From: Prochlorococcus sp. MIT 1307
Lineage (GTDB): Bacteria > Cyanobacteriota > Cyanobacteriia > PCC-6307 > Cyanobiaceae
Direction of reading: 5' to 3'
DNA length: 64,000 nucleotides
Assembly: GCF_034092395.1 (NCBI RefSeq)
Contig: NZ_CP139301.1
Coordinates: 930,001-994,000, forward strand
Shown here: piece by piece, positions 29,193-38,341 of the stretch
Numbering within the stretch: the first letter of the stretch is position 1
How the letters are laid out: each line of letters opens with the position of its first letter
Made by a program: the position numbers and the translations under genes
The notes under the pieces: generated by a model
The model's input: only the letters and a program-made list of their open reading frames with translations
The model's database searches: none
Told to the model about the DNA's origin: nothing

Positions 29193-31619
29193 ATGAATGA
29201 GCCTAGCTTTGAATTCCTTGAAGGACTGAATGATGCCCAACGGCAAGCAGTTGATCATCATGTTGGCCCCCTTTTAGTAGTTGCAGGTGCTGGGAGTGGA
29301 AAAACCAGAGCACTCACACATCGAATAGCACATTTAATCGGGCACCATGGTGTAGATCCAGCCGAAATCCTTGCGGTTACTTTTACCAATAAGGCCGCTC
29401 GAGAAATGAAAGAGAGATTAGAATTACTCTTAGCAAAAAAATTAGCCAATGCTCAATTTGGCCAACCCTGGAGCACACTTCCTACGATCGAACAACGTCA
29501 ATTACGTCAACGCATCTATACAGAAATAACTAAAGAACTTTGGATTGGGACTTTTCATGCTCTATTTGCAAGATTACTAAGGTTTGATATAGAGAAATTT
29601 ACGGGTGCTGAAGGTCTTAGATGGACCAGACAATTCTCTATTTATGACGAAACAGATGCCAAAAACCTGATCAAAGAAATAGTCACTCAGGAAATGCAAC
29701 TTGATCCCAAACGCTTTGACCCAAAAAAAATCAGATGGTCTATAAGTAGGGCTAAAAATCAAGGTTTCTTACCACATCATTTAGCAGAAAAGGCGCAAGG
29801 GAGAATAGACGAACTTACAGCAAAAGCTTATAAGCTCTATAGAAACTCTCTAGCGGCAAATAATGCTTTGGATTTTGATGACCTTCTTCTTTTACCTGTG
29901 CAACTACTCAAGCAAAATGTAGATGTTCGAGATTATTGGCATCAAAGATTCCGTCATATATTAGTTGATGAATATCAAGATACTAATCAAATTCAATATG
30001 AATTAATCAAGCTTTTAGTGACCAATGGGAATGAGCCATCTTCATTTAAAAATTGGAAGGATCGATCAATATTTGTTGTTGGGGATGCTGACCAAAGCAT
30101 CTATAGCTTCAGAGCTGCTGACTTCAGAATTCTGATGGGGTTTCAAGCGGATTTTGGTGATAAGTCTCTAGATACGACAACCTCGACAATGGTCAAGCTT
30201 GAAGAGAACTATCGATCAACATCTAACATCCTAGAAGCTGCAAATTCATTGATTTCTCACAACACGGAACGTATAGAGAAAGTATTACGAGCAACAAGAG
30301 CCGAAGGTGAACTAATCAAACTCACTAAATGTGACGATGAGATTGCAGAAGCAGAAGCAATAGTTCATCGACTAAGGATGATTAATGCTGCAAACCCTGA
30401 AGTGCGTTGGGGCGATATGGCAGTTCTCTATAGAACTAATGCACAATCAAGAGCAATCGAAGAGTCTTTAGTTCGTTGGGGTATTCCATATGTTGTTGTT
30501 GGAGGGCTTCGCTTTTATGACCGAAGAGAAATAAAAGATATTTTGGCTTACCTTCGACTTTTAATTAATCCAGCAGATAATGTGAGTCTTCTTCGGGTAA
30601 TGAATGTACCTAAAAGGGGTATTGGCAAAACAACTATTCAACGACTTACAGATGCAGCTAATCAATTGAGCATTCCTCTTTGGGAGGTGGTATCTGATGC
30701 TGAAGCCGTACGTTCTTTAGGCGGAAGATCTTCAAAAGGTCTTTTGGAATTCTGTGAACTCATTAATTTCTTAAATAGTCACTTAGTTAGTTCTTCTATC
30801 TCAGAATTAATACAACTAGTCATGGAGAAAAGTGGTTATATCAGTGGGCTTATTGCTGAAGGAACTGATGAGGCAGAAGAACGCAGACGAAATCTCCAAG
30901 AACTTGTAAATGCAGCATTGCAATATCAAGAGGAAAATGAGGCCGCTGACCTTGAGGGCTTTCTTGCATCAGCCGCTCTAGCAAGCGATGCAGACAACAA
31001 AGATACTCAAATTGATCGAGTCACACTCATGACACTTCACAGCAGCAAAGGTTTGGAATTCCCAATTGTTTGCTTAGTTGGAATGGAACAAGGATTATTT
31101 CCTAGTTATCGTTCTCTTGATGATCCAGCCTCATTAGAAGAAGAAAGAAGATTGTGTTATGTAGGACTGACAAGAGCTAAAGAAAGACTCTTTCTTACTC
31201 ATGCAACAGAGCGCAGAGTTTGGGGCGGCATGAGAGAAGCTGCTTTACCATCTATATTCCTTTCTGAAATTCCTGAAGAGCTAATTCAAGGTGATGTCCC
31301 ATTAAGTGGAGGTACCTCATTGAGGCGGGAAAGAAACCTTGAGAGGCAAACAAGAATTGACCGAAATTACATCCAAAACAAGGCTCTGGAGCCTAACAAC
31401 ATTCCAAAAAATGCTGTTAGGAGAAAACACCCAGGGCCTTCAGCAGGAAAGAATTGGTCTATCGGAGACAAGGTAATCCACAAAAGCTTTGGGTTAGGGA
31501 CAATCAGCCATATATTTGGCGAAGGTGAGAAAATTTCAATCGCAGTGAAGTTTGATGGTTTAGGTCCAAAAATTCTTGACCCACGTCTCGCACCAATCGA
31601 ACTGCACGAATGCGAATAG
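29193..31619 (+). CDS. ATP-dependent DNA helicase, UvrD/PcrA family
   Basis: Superfamily 1A 3'-5' helicase for nucleotide excision and mismatch repair and for removing proteins from DNA. The 808-residue protein carries the Q motif LNDAQRQAV, Walker A AGAGSGKTRALTHRI (about 31-45), VDEYQDTN (motif II), GDADQSIYSFRAAD (motif III), MTLHSSKGLEFPIV (motif V) and CYVGLTRAKERLF (motif VI). The C-terminal tail has the PcrA/UvrD-type WSIGDKVIHKSFGLGTISHI segment that binds RNA polymerase in other bacteria. It could be called uvrD or pcrA. Confidence 0.96.
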   Translation: MNEPSFEFLEGLNDAQRQAVDHHVGPLLVVAGAGSGKTRALTHRIAHLIGHHGVDPAEILAVTFTNKAAREMKERLELLLAKKLANAQFGQPWSTLPTIEQRQLRQRIYTEITKELWIGTFHALFARLLRFDIEKFTGAEGLRWTRQFSIYDETDAKNLIKEIVTQEMQLDPKRFDPKKIRWSISRAKNQGFLPHHLAEKAQGRIDELTAKAYKLYRNSLAANNALDFDDLLLLPVQLLKQNVDVRDYWHQRFRHILVDEYQDTNQIQYELIKLLVTNGNEPSSFKNWKDRSIFVVGDADQSIYSFRAADFRILMGFQADFGDKSLDTTTSTMVKLEENYRSTSNILEAANSLISHNTERIEKVLRATRAEGELIKLTKCDDEIAEAEAIVHRLRMINAANPEVRWGDMAVLYRTNAQSRAIEESLVRWGIPYVVVGGLRFYDRREIKDILAYLRLLINPADNVSLLRVMNVPKRGIGKTTIQRLTDAANQLSIPLWEVVSDAEAVRSLGGRSSKGLLEFCELINFLNSHLVSSSISELIQLVMEKSGYISGLIAEGTDEAEERRRNLQELVNAALQYQEENEAADLEGFLASAALASDADNKDTQIDRVTLMTLHSSKGLEFPIVCLVGMEQGLFPSYRSLDDPASLEEERRLCYVGLTRAKERLFLTHATERRVWGGMREAALPSIFLSEIPEELIQGDVPLSGGTSLRRERNLERQTRIDRNYIQNKALEPNNIPKNAVRRKHPGPSAGKNWSIGDKVIHKSFGLGTISHIFGEGEKISIAVKFDGLGPKILDPRLAPIELHECE

Positions 31620-31676
31620 ATGCAGAACCAATTCTTCAGAAATTGATATTGAAACAAAAGGAGCTAGTTTTTAAGA

Positions 31677-32933
31677 ATGGAGCCCACTGAGAGCAGCAAG
31701 TCTCATCTTGAATGGCCAAGCTTGCTCAAAAACTTGCCTTTAGATGAAATTCTAAAAGCAGCCAATACAGCAGGAATCAATTCTGTTGCAATCGTTGGCG
31801 GCGCAGTTCGAGATGAATTACTTAACCAAATTAAGGAACAACCTTTACAAACCCCAAAAGATTTAGACCTAGTAGTAGAAGGATCTGCAACTCAATTAGC
31901 AGAAGCCTTAAAGGATGAATTAGAGCCTAGGAGATTATCTGGATTGCGGATTTATCCCGATTATGACACCGCGGAGATAAAAATAGATGGGTACCCATTC
32001 GACTTCGCAACTGCACGAATAGAAAAATATAAATCGCCAGGGCAAAACCCTCAAGTCACCCCTGGCAGCATTGAAAAAGATCTTCAGCGCCGAGATTTCA
32101 CAGTTAATGCTATGGCACTAGAGTTATCAAATATGCGACTAATCGATCCCTATGGGGGGCAAGCTTCTCTCGCTAATCGAGAACTTCGGTTTCTTCACTC
32201 GAAAAGCGTTGAGGAAGACCCAACCAGAATAATTCGAGCCGCTCGCTATTCTGCAAGACTGCTATTCGATTTAGCACCTGAAGCTCATAAACAAATTAAA
32301 TCAACTCTTTTACATTGGCCTTGGAAGTGGAAGCAAGGTGATTCTCCGAATCTTGCTCCTCCAGCTCTAGCGACGAGGCTTCGCCTAGAAATGGAACTCT
32401 TGTTTCATGAAGAGTTATGGGCAGAAGCATTAGAGAATCTACAAAGTTGGGGAGGCCTAGTATTACTTGAAAGCGGACTCCAAGCAGACAAGGGTTGGGG
32501 GAACAGATTAAAAAAGGCTTCAGAGCTCGGAGTAGATCTACTAACTGCATTTCTAGCCGGCTCAAGAAACCCTGGTGTTGTGGCAGCAAGGTTGCAATTA
32601 CCTCAACATCAACAACAAATACTTATTCAAAGTCTAGAAATTCAAAAGTTCCTTTGTGATCTTCTTGAGAGAAAAGAGTATTTATCATGGACACCTTCTA
32701 TATGGAGTCATGAAATTGAAAGTAATAATTGGCACTGTGATGCTATAGCTCTTTCAATATGCAATGGTGGTCCTATTTGGCGTCCGTTTTATAAATGGTT
32801 AAATTGTTGGCGATTCATTAAGTCGCCAATTTCTGCTAAAGAGCTGATTCAGAAAGGATGGGAAGCAGGACCCTTATTAGGAAAAGAACTAAAAAAACTA
32901 AGGAGCGAAGAGCTAGATAAGTTAATAAATTAG
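31677..32933 (+). CDS. cca: tRNA nucleotidyltransferase / poly(A) polymerase family
   Basis: Class II nucleotidyltransferase, adding CCA (or part of it) to tRNA 3' ends; needed because the tRNA genes here do not encode CCA. The 418-residue protein has the motif A block IVGGAVRDELL and DLDLVVEG (metal-binding Asp pair), the RRDFTVNAMAL motif, and DPTRIIRAARYSARLLFDL. The C-terminal half is poorly conserved. Whether it adds CC, A or all three cannot be read by eye. Confidence 0.88.
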   Translation: MEPTESSKSHLEWPSLLKNLPLDEILKAANTAGINSVAIVGGAVRDELLNQIKEQPLQTPKDLDLVVEGSATQLAEALKDELEPRRLSGLRIYPDYDTAEIKIDGYPFDFATARIEKYKSPGQNPQVTPGSIEKDLQRRDFTVNAMALELSNMRLIDPYGGQASLANRELRFLHSKSVEEDPTRIIRAARYSARLLFDLAPEAHKQIKSTLLHWPWKWKQGDSPNLAPPALATRLRLEMELLFHEELWAEALENLQSWGGLVLLESGLQADKGWGNRLKKASELGVDLLTAFLAGSRNPGVVAARLQLPQHQQQILIQSLEIQKFLCDLLERKEYLSWTPSIWSHEIESNNWHCDAIALSICNGGPIWRPFYKWLNCWRFIKSPISAKELIQKGWEAGPLLGKELKKLRSEELDKLIN

Positions 32934-32976
32934 AAAGACTGCGATTAATTATTTAAAGCAATATATAAACGACCAT

Positions 32977-35175
32977 TTATATAGATAAAACATTGCCAAT
33001 CTTGATCCATGGAGCTTCATTCTCTAATCTTATTGCGTCTTCGTTTGGGCAAGCTATCAATAATGGTCCGCAGGTCTGAGGGTCAACTATAAGCTCCATG
33101 ATTGTCTCATATTCTTGACATCCCGCATAGAGGCCTTTCCCTAAAGATAATTCAACAAATGCAGGTGATCCATCCCTCTTATCGAGAAGGCTCCATGCTC
33201 TGCGGTTCGCTGGGGCGAGTGTGCTCGCATAACCATCCCTAAGCAAACTTAATGCGCCCTTTAATGAAGGAATTAATTCAGCCTCTAATTGAATTCGTAG
33301 TAGAGATTGACCTAATTTAATGCGTTTAGAATTGCTAGCAAAAAGCATCTCTTCCAAATGGCCCAACAATCCAAAACCTGTAATGTCAGTACAAGCATGC
33401 ACAATTGGATTTGAATGATTCCTCTCTTGAGCTTTAAGTAGTGCCTCCACAAGAATGTGTTGGCTAGTCGCAAGCTCATTGATTGCTGCGTCCAAGTCTT
33501 GAGAGCAAACTTTGCCAGCTCTAGCTGCAGCAAATAGAACGCCAGAACCTAAGCCTCGACTCAGCATTAGCGCATCTCCTTCGCAAAAGCCTCCTTTAGT
33601 CCACGGGTCGATTCCACTAGAAACTAATCCATTGACACATAAAGCTATTTGAATTCCAAGACTGATTGGTTCAGGAGCATCACTTCTATCCTCAACAGTA
33701 TGACCCCCAACAAGTTTTGCGCCTTGGATTTCTAATGCTGAATTAATACCAGACAAACTCTGAGCTAATAATTCCTTCTGAATTTTGTCAGATACATTGG
33801 GAAGTGTAATTACAGCCTGCGCAGAAGAAACGCACGCACCGGTTGCCCAAAGATCAGAGCATGCATGCAAAGCTGTTAATCGCCCATTAAGCCAGGGATC
33901 ACTTATCAGAGCAGGGAATCCATCTACACTTTGCACAAGACCTTTCCCTCCTTGTAGCGATGCAATAAAAACAGAATCCTCTGGATTAGCACTCAAAGCT
34001 GAAAGATTTGCCTGATCCAAAGCTTCTTTTAGAGGTTTTGAAGGCAGTTTCGCTGCACAACCACGACAACCCATATCTGAATCAATTGAATTTTCTGATG
34101 AATCCATACCAAATTCAACGTCAAGCTTCGCCATAAACTTTCTGTCAATTTTCTCCTTCCATTTCCATAGCAAATGGTGAGGGCCAATTAAGAAATGTCC
34201 CCACGAAGCCCAAGCTACAGGCTTTTTAGATTGATACCCCCCACCACCAATCAACTGAAGAGCTCTTTTTTGAGGCAACCAACCAGAAGGCTCCAAGTTT
34301 TTACTAAATCTCTCAAGATTCCTTGCTAAAGGCTCAGCAGCACGTACCGCCCAAACGCCTGAAGCAGGTCGATACTGCTTTTTGATGACACCACAATCAC
34401 CTACCGCAAAAATATATGGGTAATTAATTACTTGAAATGTATTAGTCGTAAAAACTCTGCCATCAGAGTCAACTTCAAGATTACTTTTTTTAAGCCAATT
34501 AGGTGCTTTACTTCCAGTGCAAAACAATACGTGGCCTGAGATTGAAGCCCTCCTAGGTATCAGGTCAATCTTGGCCTTATCAAGCGCCTTTTTAAATGTG
34601 GGACTTAATTTACACATATCTGCTTGCAATCTCAAAAAGCGATTACTCCAACGACTACGAAGCGCTAAAACAACCTCCAAGGCCGAAAGGCCTGATCCAA
34701 CTACCGTCAATGGCTTTTTATCAAAATCAAGAGTATCTTTCTCTTGGTTTTCAATCCATTGCATTGCTGCAGTTAAAGGCTTAATTGGTATCCCTAAATC
34801 TATGCCTGTCTTTTGAACATGTTCTTTATCCTCGCAGGCTTCAGAACCAATATCTAAACTCAGTCGTTGAAAATATATTGGAGGGCGATCTTGCAAGAAG
34901 ATACAATTATCAATCACATTTAAACCTCTAATTTCATCTATTACGAGCACGACCTTAGCTTTCTCCGACAAGGTTCTTAGATTAATCAAAACTTCATTTA
35001 GTGAATAATATCCTGCAATTAAACCTGGAAGCATTCCTGAGTACATTGTGGTGCTTTTTCGACTAATCAAAGTGATCAAACCTTTAGGTCTAAGGCTAGG
35101 ATCCATGCACCATCTGCGAAGTATCAAAGCATGGGTATGTCCTCCTCCCGCTAAAACAAGATGATCATCAAGCAT
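32977..35175 (-). CDS. selD: Pyridine nucleotide-disulfide oxidoreductase / SelD fusion
   Basis: A large two-domain protein of 732 residues from the ATG at 35175; a TTG at 35214 would add 13. The N-terminal half is an NDH-2-like flavoprotein with two dinucleotide-binding sites (LVLAGGGHTHALILRRW at the start; VVGSGLSALEVVLALRSRW in the middle). The C-terminal half, from about residue 365, is selenide, water dikinase: MGCRGCAAKLPSKPL (active-site Cys region), SVDGFPALI, VGGHTVEDRSD and ACTDITGFGLLGHL. SelD makes selenophosphate, here most likely for 2-selenouridine in tRNA; the reductase may deliver reduced selenium. The fusion is known in cyanobacteria. Confidence 0.92.
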   Translation of the reverse strand: MLDDHLVLAGGGHTHALILRRWCMDPSLRPKGLITLISRKSTTMYSGMLPGLIAGYYSLNEVLINLRTLSEKAKVVLVIDEIRGLNVIDNCIFLQDRPPIYFQRLSLDIGSEACEDKEHVQKTGIDLGIPIKPLTAAMQWIENQEKDTLDFDKKPLTVVGSGLSALEVVLALRSRWSNRFLRLQADMCKLSPTFKKALDKAKIDLIPRRASISGHVLFCTGSKAPNWLKKSNLEVDSDGRVFTTNTFQVINYPYIFAVGDCGVIKKQYRPASGVWAVRAAEPLARNLERFSKNLEPSGWLPQKRALQLIGGGGYQSKKPVAWASWGHFLIGPHHLLWKWKEKIDRKFMAKLDVEFGMDSSENSIDSDMGCRGCAAKLPSKPLKEALDQANLSALSANPEDSVFIASLQGGKGLVQSVDGFPALISDPWLNGRLTALHACSDLWATGACVSSAQAVITLPNVSDKIQKELLAQSLSGINSALEIQGAKLVGGHTVEDRSDAPEPISLGIQIALCVNGLVSSGIDPWTKGGFCEGDALMLSRGLGSGVLFAAARAGKVCSQDLDAAINELATSQHILVEALLKAQERNHSNPIVHACTDITGFGLLGHLEEMLFASNSKRIKLGQSLLRIQLEAELIPSLKGALSLLRDGYASTLAPANRRAWSLLDKRDGSPAFVELSLGKGLYAGCQEYETIMELIVDPQTCGPLLIACPNEDAIRLENEAPWIKIGNVLSI

Positions 35176-35430
35176 TATTTTGAGGGCAATAGAGTGAACA
35201 GTTTGTAAAGGCAATAAACTAATTCTGACAATTTTACTACCATAAACTTGATTGAGTTATCTAATGAGGATATTCTCTTTGCTATTGATAAATTAACTAT
35301 TTAAAATTTCCAGTCAAAACTCCTTAGCAAAAGGCAAGGTTTAAGACTAAGTAAACACAAAAACTTAAAGTTATGTTCAAACTATATTTATTTCAAAGAA
35401 GCTAAGATGAAAAGGATTGAGAAAACCTAA

Positions 35431-36345
35431 TTGCAGCTTTCTAAAATTACTCTTCTCAAAGATGCGCGTCTTGGCATATTGGGAGGGAGTGGCCTTTACA
35501 ACATAGACGGGCTCGAAAATGTACAAGAGTTGAACATTAAAACTCCCTTTGGTGCACCATCTGACACATTACGTTTAGGGGAATTAGGTGGGATGGAGGT
35601 GGTTTTTCTTGCTCGGCATGGCAGACATCACACAATTACACCGACAGATATTCCTTATAGGGCAAACATCTGGGCACTCAAATCACTAGGTGTTAGTTGG
35701 TTATTAGCACCATCAGCGGTTGGCTCACTGCAAGAACAAATAAGACCCCAAGACATGGTCGTACCTGACCAATTTATCGATCGAACCCATCAAAGGCCTC
35801 TATCTTTCTTCTCTGATGGCGCTGTTGCTCATGTAACCATGGCAGATCCGTTTTGCCCCAATCTTGCAAGGTTGCTAGCGGAAGAAGGAGGAAGGCTGAT
35901 GCCTGAAGGAAGACAAATGCATAAAGGTGGCATCTATTTAGCCATGGAAGGCCCTGCATTCTCAACTCGCGCCGAATCAAACTTATACAAAAGCTGGGGC
36001 TGCTCAGTAATTGGGATGACAAACCATACTGAAGCAAGATTGGCGAGAGAAGCTGAAATTGCCTATGCATCTCTTTCGATGGCCACCGACTATGACTGCT
36101 GGCATGAAAGTGAAGAAACTGTTTCAGTAGAAATGGTAATGAACAACCTTCGGGCTAATGCGAGCTTGGCCTCAAAAATTGTTCGTGCAACAGCTGCAAA
36201 GATTTCAACAACTAGGCCAAAAAGCACAGCACATCATGCACTCAAAGATGGACTAATGACAGCCAAAGAGAGGGTGCCAAATGAAACTCGTAAGAAGCTT
36301 GATTTATTAACAAGGCCTTACTGGGGCCATTTCAGTAACCAATAA
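35431..36345 (+). CDS. mtnP: 5'-methylthioadenosine phosphorylase
   Basis: Splits methylthioadenosine with phosphate, the first step of methionine salvage. The 304-residue protein shows GILGGSGLYNIDGL near the N terminus, FLARHGRHHTITPTDIPYRA and the PNP/MTAP signature AMEGPAFSTRAESNLY with GMTNHTEARLAREAEI. The start is a TTG at 35431; no better ATG is present ahead of the conserved GxLGGSG. It is divergent from selD (216 bp between starts of frames) and convergent with psbEFLJ. Confidence 0.94.
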   Translation: MQLSKITLLKDARLGILGGSGLYNIDGLENVQELNIKTPFGAPSDTLRLGELGGMEVVFLARHGRHHTITPTDIPYRANIWALKSLGVSWLLAPSAVGSLQEQIRPQDMVVPDQFIDRTHQRPLSFFSDGAVAHVTMADPFCPNLARLLAEEGGRLMPEGRQMHKGGIYLAMEGPAFSTRAESNLYKSWGCSVIGMTNHTEARLAREAEIAYASLSMATDYDCWHESEETVSVEMVMNNLRANASLASKIVRATAAKISTTRPKSTAHHALKDGLMTAKERVPNETRKKLDLLTRPYWGHFSNQ

Positions 36346-36367
36346 AAAAATTATCTTTCCAAAAGAA

Positions 36368-36400
36368 AAATCGAACTTCCATTAAATGGAAGTTCGATTT
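36368..36400. terminator. Perfect inverted repeat between mtnP and psbJ
   Basis: AAATCGAACTTCCAT and ATGGAAGTTCGATTT form a perfect 15-bp stem around TAA, between the convergent stop codons of mtnP (36345) and psbJ (36453). The position and symmetry suit a bidirectional terminator, though the flanking T tracts are short and the stem is not G+C-rich. Confidence 0.7.
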
Positions 36401-36452
36401 AAGCACTTCAACCTTTAATAGCGAAGGAACTCCTTAATTCAAATCCCTAAAT

Positions 36453-36659
36453 TTATAAGCCTCCAGCATTCCCTACACCGGTGTAGGAACCATAAAAGAA
36501 AATACCAAGAACAAAGAATACCGCTATTCCACCTGCAGAGGCTACAAGCCAAAGAGGCAGAGATCCTTCTGTCCAACGGCGTTCCCAAGAAACTGCTGGA
36601 CGTCCATCTGGAAGTCGATCAGGTATTCGACCGTCAGGGCCCTTAAGTTTGGTGCTCAT
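36453..36659 (-). CDS. psbJ: Photosystem II protein J
   Basis: Single-helix photosystem II subunit, 68 residues. The C-terminal 40 residues ([20 protein letters not shown], then [19 protein letters not shown]) are classic PsbJ. They are preceded by a hydrophilic extension of about 28 residues ([20 protein letters not shown]) not present in plant and most freshwater PsbJ. It is the last gene of psbE-psbF-psbL-psbJ, 12 bp after psbL. Confidence 0.95.
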   Translation of the reverse strand: MSTKLKGPDGRIPDRLPDGRPAVSWERRWTEGSLPLWLVASAGGIAVFFVLGIFFYGSYTGVGNAGGL

Positions 36660-36671
36660 GATTCCTAAGGT

Positions 36672-36791
36672 TCAGTTAAAGAAATAGCTGGAAAACAAAA
36701 TTCCCATGACGAAGGTAAGCAAAAGTCCTAAATAAAGACTTGTGCGATTCAACTCAACGGGCAAATTGTTGGGATTTGGATTGACTTGCAT
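36672..36791 (-). CDS. psbL: Photosystem II protein L
   Basis: A 39-residue single-helix subunit found by hand translation: [20 protein letters not shown] then [19 protein letters not shown]. The [11 protein letters not shown] core and SSYFFN end are diagnostic of PsbL, which is needed for the plastoquinone side of photosystem II. It lies 20 bp after psbF. Confidence 0.97.
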   Translation of the reverse strand: MQVNPNPNNLPVELNRTSLYLGLLLTFVMGILFSSYFFN

Positions 36792-36811
36792 TGCTAGTAG
36801 AAAGTGATCAA

Positions 36812-36949
36812 TCAGCGACGGATGAACTGCATGGCAGCAATTGCACCTAGGAAAAACACCGTGGGAACGCCCAAGGCGTGCACAGCAAAGAATCTAACCG
36901 TAAAAATCGGGTAGACGCGATCAGATTGAAGAGGAGCAGATTGTGTCAT
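36812..36949 (-). CDS. psbF: Cytochrome b559 beta subunit
   Basis: A 45-residue single-helix protein, [20 protein letters not shown] then [20 protein letters not shown] and QFIRR. The heme-ligating histidine is intact (H24, in [13 protein letters not shown]). With PsbE it normally sandwiches one b heme at the edge of photosystem II. It begins three bases after the psbE stop codon. Confidence 0.97.
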   Translation of the reverse strand: MTQSAPLQSDRVYPIFTVRFFAVHALGVPTVFFLGAIAAMQFIRR

Positions 36950-36952
36950 GTC

Positions 36953-37201
36953 TTATTGCAGACGCAGGTCTAGTTGGGACTTGGATTCATAGCGTTGGCT
37001 CACAACTGGAGCCTTTGTCTCTGAACCCTGGAAATATGCATCAGGTCTTGGAGTCCCGAAAGTGTCATAGGCAAGACCTGTAGACACAAACAAGAACCCA
37101 GATATGAAGATAGCTGGCAGGGTTACAATTTGGATAACCCAAAACTTGATGTCGGTAAGGATCTCAAAAAACGGGCGTTCCCCCGTAGAGCCGGCAGCCA
37201 T
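36953..37201 (-). CDS. psbE: Cytochrome b559 alpha subunit with Gln at the heme-ligand position
   Basis: An 82-residue single-helix photosystem II subunit, [20 protein letters not shown] at the start and [20 protein letters not shown] in the lumenal part, so identity is secure. The helix start reads [13 protein letters not shown] where other PsbE proteins read (R/K)-Y-W-(V/I)-I-H; the axial heme histidine is replaced by Gln24 (codon CAA, plus-strand 37130-37132). A single third-position base separates CAA from a His codon. It heads psbEFLJ and follows ycf48 (109 bp). It may be real divergence or a sequence error. Confidence 0.97.
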   Translation of the reverse strand: MAAGSTGERPFFEILTDIKFWVIQIVTLPAIFISGFLFVSTGLAYDTFGTPRPDAYFQGSETKAPVVSQRYESKSQLDLRLQ

Positions 37202-37310
37202 AACCTCATGCGTATCAGCCCATAGATCTTATCAAGGCTCTGACGTATCTATGTGGATGCCTTGCAGGCTTGGTTACAGAGCGTTGTGCAAATTTATTTT
37301 TTAAGCAGGC

Positions 37311-38324
37311 TTATCCAGCCCAACGGAGCAAAGTTCCTCTTTCTCCCAGTACAAAGCCACTGATTTTTTCCTGCTCATCACTGGCATTAAACAAAATTCG
37401 AAGCAAATTAGAAGGTTGCACATCTCCCACAGGATCAGATTCCCAAGAATCTCCTCCATCTTTACTAAATAAGAGTGTTCCATTACCACCCGCTGCCCAA
37501 ATTGTCCCTTTTGGGTCCCAAGCCAAGTCCAAATAGTTGTAGCCATTAACTATAGGAATTATTGGTTTACCCCAACTATCTTCCTGAGCCTCAAAATAAT
37601 CAGCAAAACGAATCTCAGCACCTCTTGAAATCATCCACAGTGATCCATCTGGCTTATATCCCATTGTTTGGACTCTCTTACTGCTAGCTCTTTGATGTGG
37701 CTGCCAGGAGCTTTGGCCAGGATCCAAAGTCGCATAAAAATTTCCCAAACTACTAACACTTACATATTCACCATTACTACCTCTCCTTATATCTCTAATA
37801 CCACCTGAAGCTTCTTCTATTTTCCCCTCCCAATTCTGTCCTCCGTCTGTCGTGACATAAACCGCTCCTGCTGTAGTAGCTAGTTCTGCGGAATCTGTCG
37901 CAAGAGTTTTAATTAGATAAGGCTCCCCAGGCAATTTGTTACCTAGTGCCAAACGAGTCCAAGTTTGCCCAGCATCTCGACTATGCAGTACTAGGCCTGG
38001 CTGACCAGCAATCCATCCCTCATCACCAAAGAAATCAATACTAATCAAACGAAAATTCTCTTCACTAGGAATATCAAGGCTTCTCTTGTCCCAACTTTTA
38101 CCTCCATCATTAGTTTCACGAATTAAACGGTTCGTTCCAATCAAAAAACCATGATTTTGATCAACAAAACTAATATCCAGAGGGTTGGCATCTGTATTGA
38201 TCTCAACGACTTGCCAAGGACTTGCACTCGCAACTGACAAGCGAGTTGAGACACAGCCACCCAAACTTAGGCCTATGCCCAAGATAAGGACCCAATTGAT
38301 CAAGGTCGAAAGAAAACGGTTCAT
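37311..38324 (-). CDS. ycf48: Photosystem II assembly factor Ycf48 (HCF136)
   Basis: Lumenal or periplasmic-side assembly factor for early photosystem II (precursor D1). The 337-residue protein begins MNRFLSTLINWVLILGIGLS with a lipobox LGGC, so it is probably a lipoprotein. It then has a seven-bladed beta-propeller of BNR-type repeats with Trp/Gly-rich turns (RETNDGGKSWDKR, LHSRDAGQTWTRL, VTTDGGQNWEG, FSKDGGDSWESD). I use the ATG at 38324; a longer frame to 38372 would put 16 extra residues before the signal. It lies between rubA and psbEFLJ, a conserved assembly operon. Confidence 0.94.
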   Translation of the reverse strand: MNRFLSTLINWVLILGIGLSLGGCVSTRLSVASASPWQVVEINTDANPLDISFVDQNHGFLIGTNRLIRETNDGGKSWDKRSLDIPSEENFRLISIDFFGDEGWIAGQPGLVLHSRDAGQTWTRLALGNKLPGEPYLIKTLATDSAELATTAGAVYVTTDGGQNWEGKIEEASGGIRDIRRGSNGEYVSVSSLGNFYATLDPGQSSWQPHQRASSKRVQTMGYKPDGSLWMISRGAEIRFADYFEAQEDSWGKPIIPIVNGYNYLDLAWDPKGTIWAAGGNGTLLFSKDGGDSWESDPVGDVQPSNLLRILFNASDEQEKISGFVLGERGTLLRWAG

Positions 38325-38341
38325 AGAGGAATTGATTAGGT

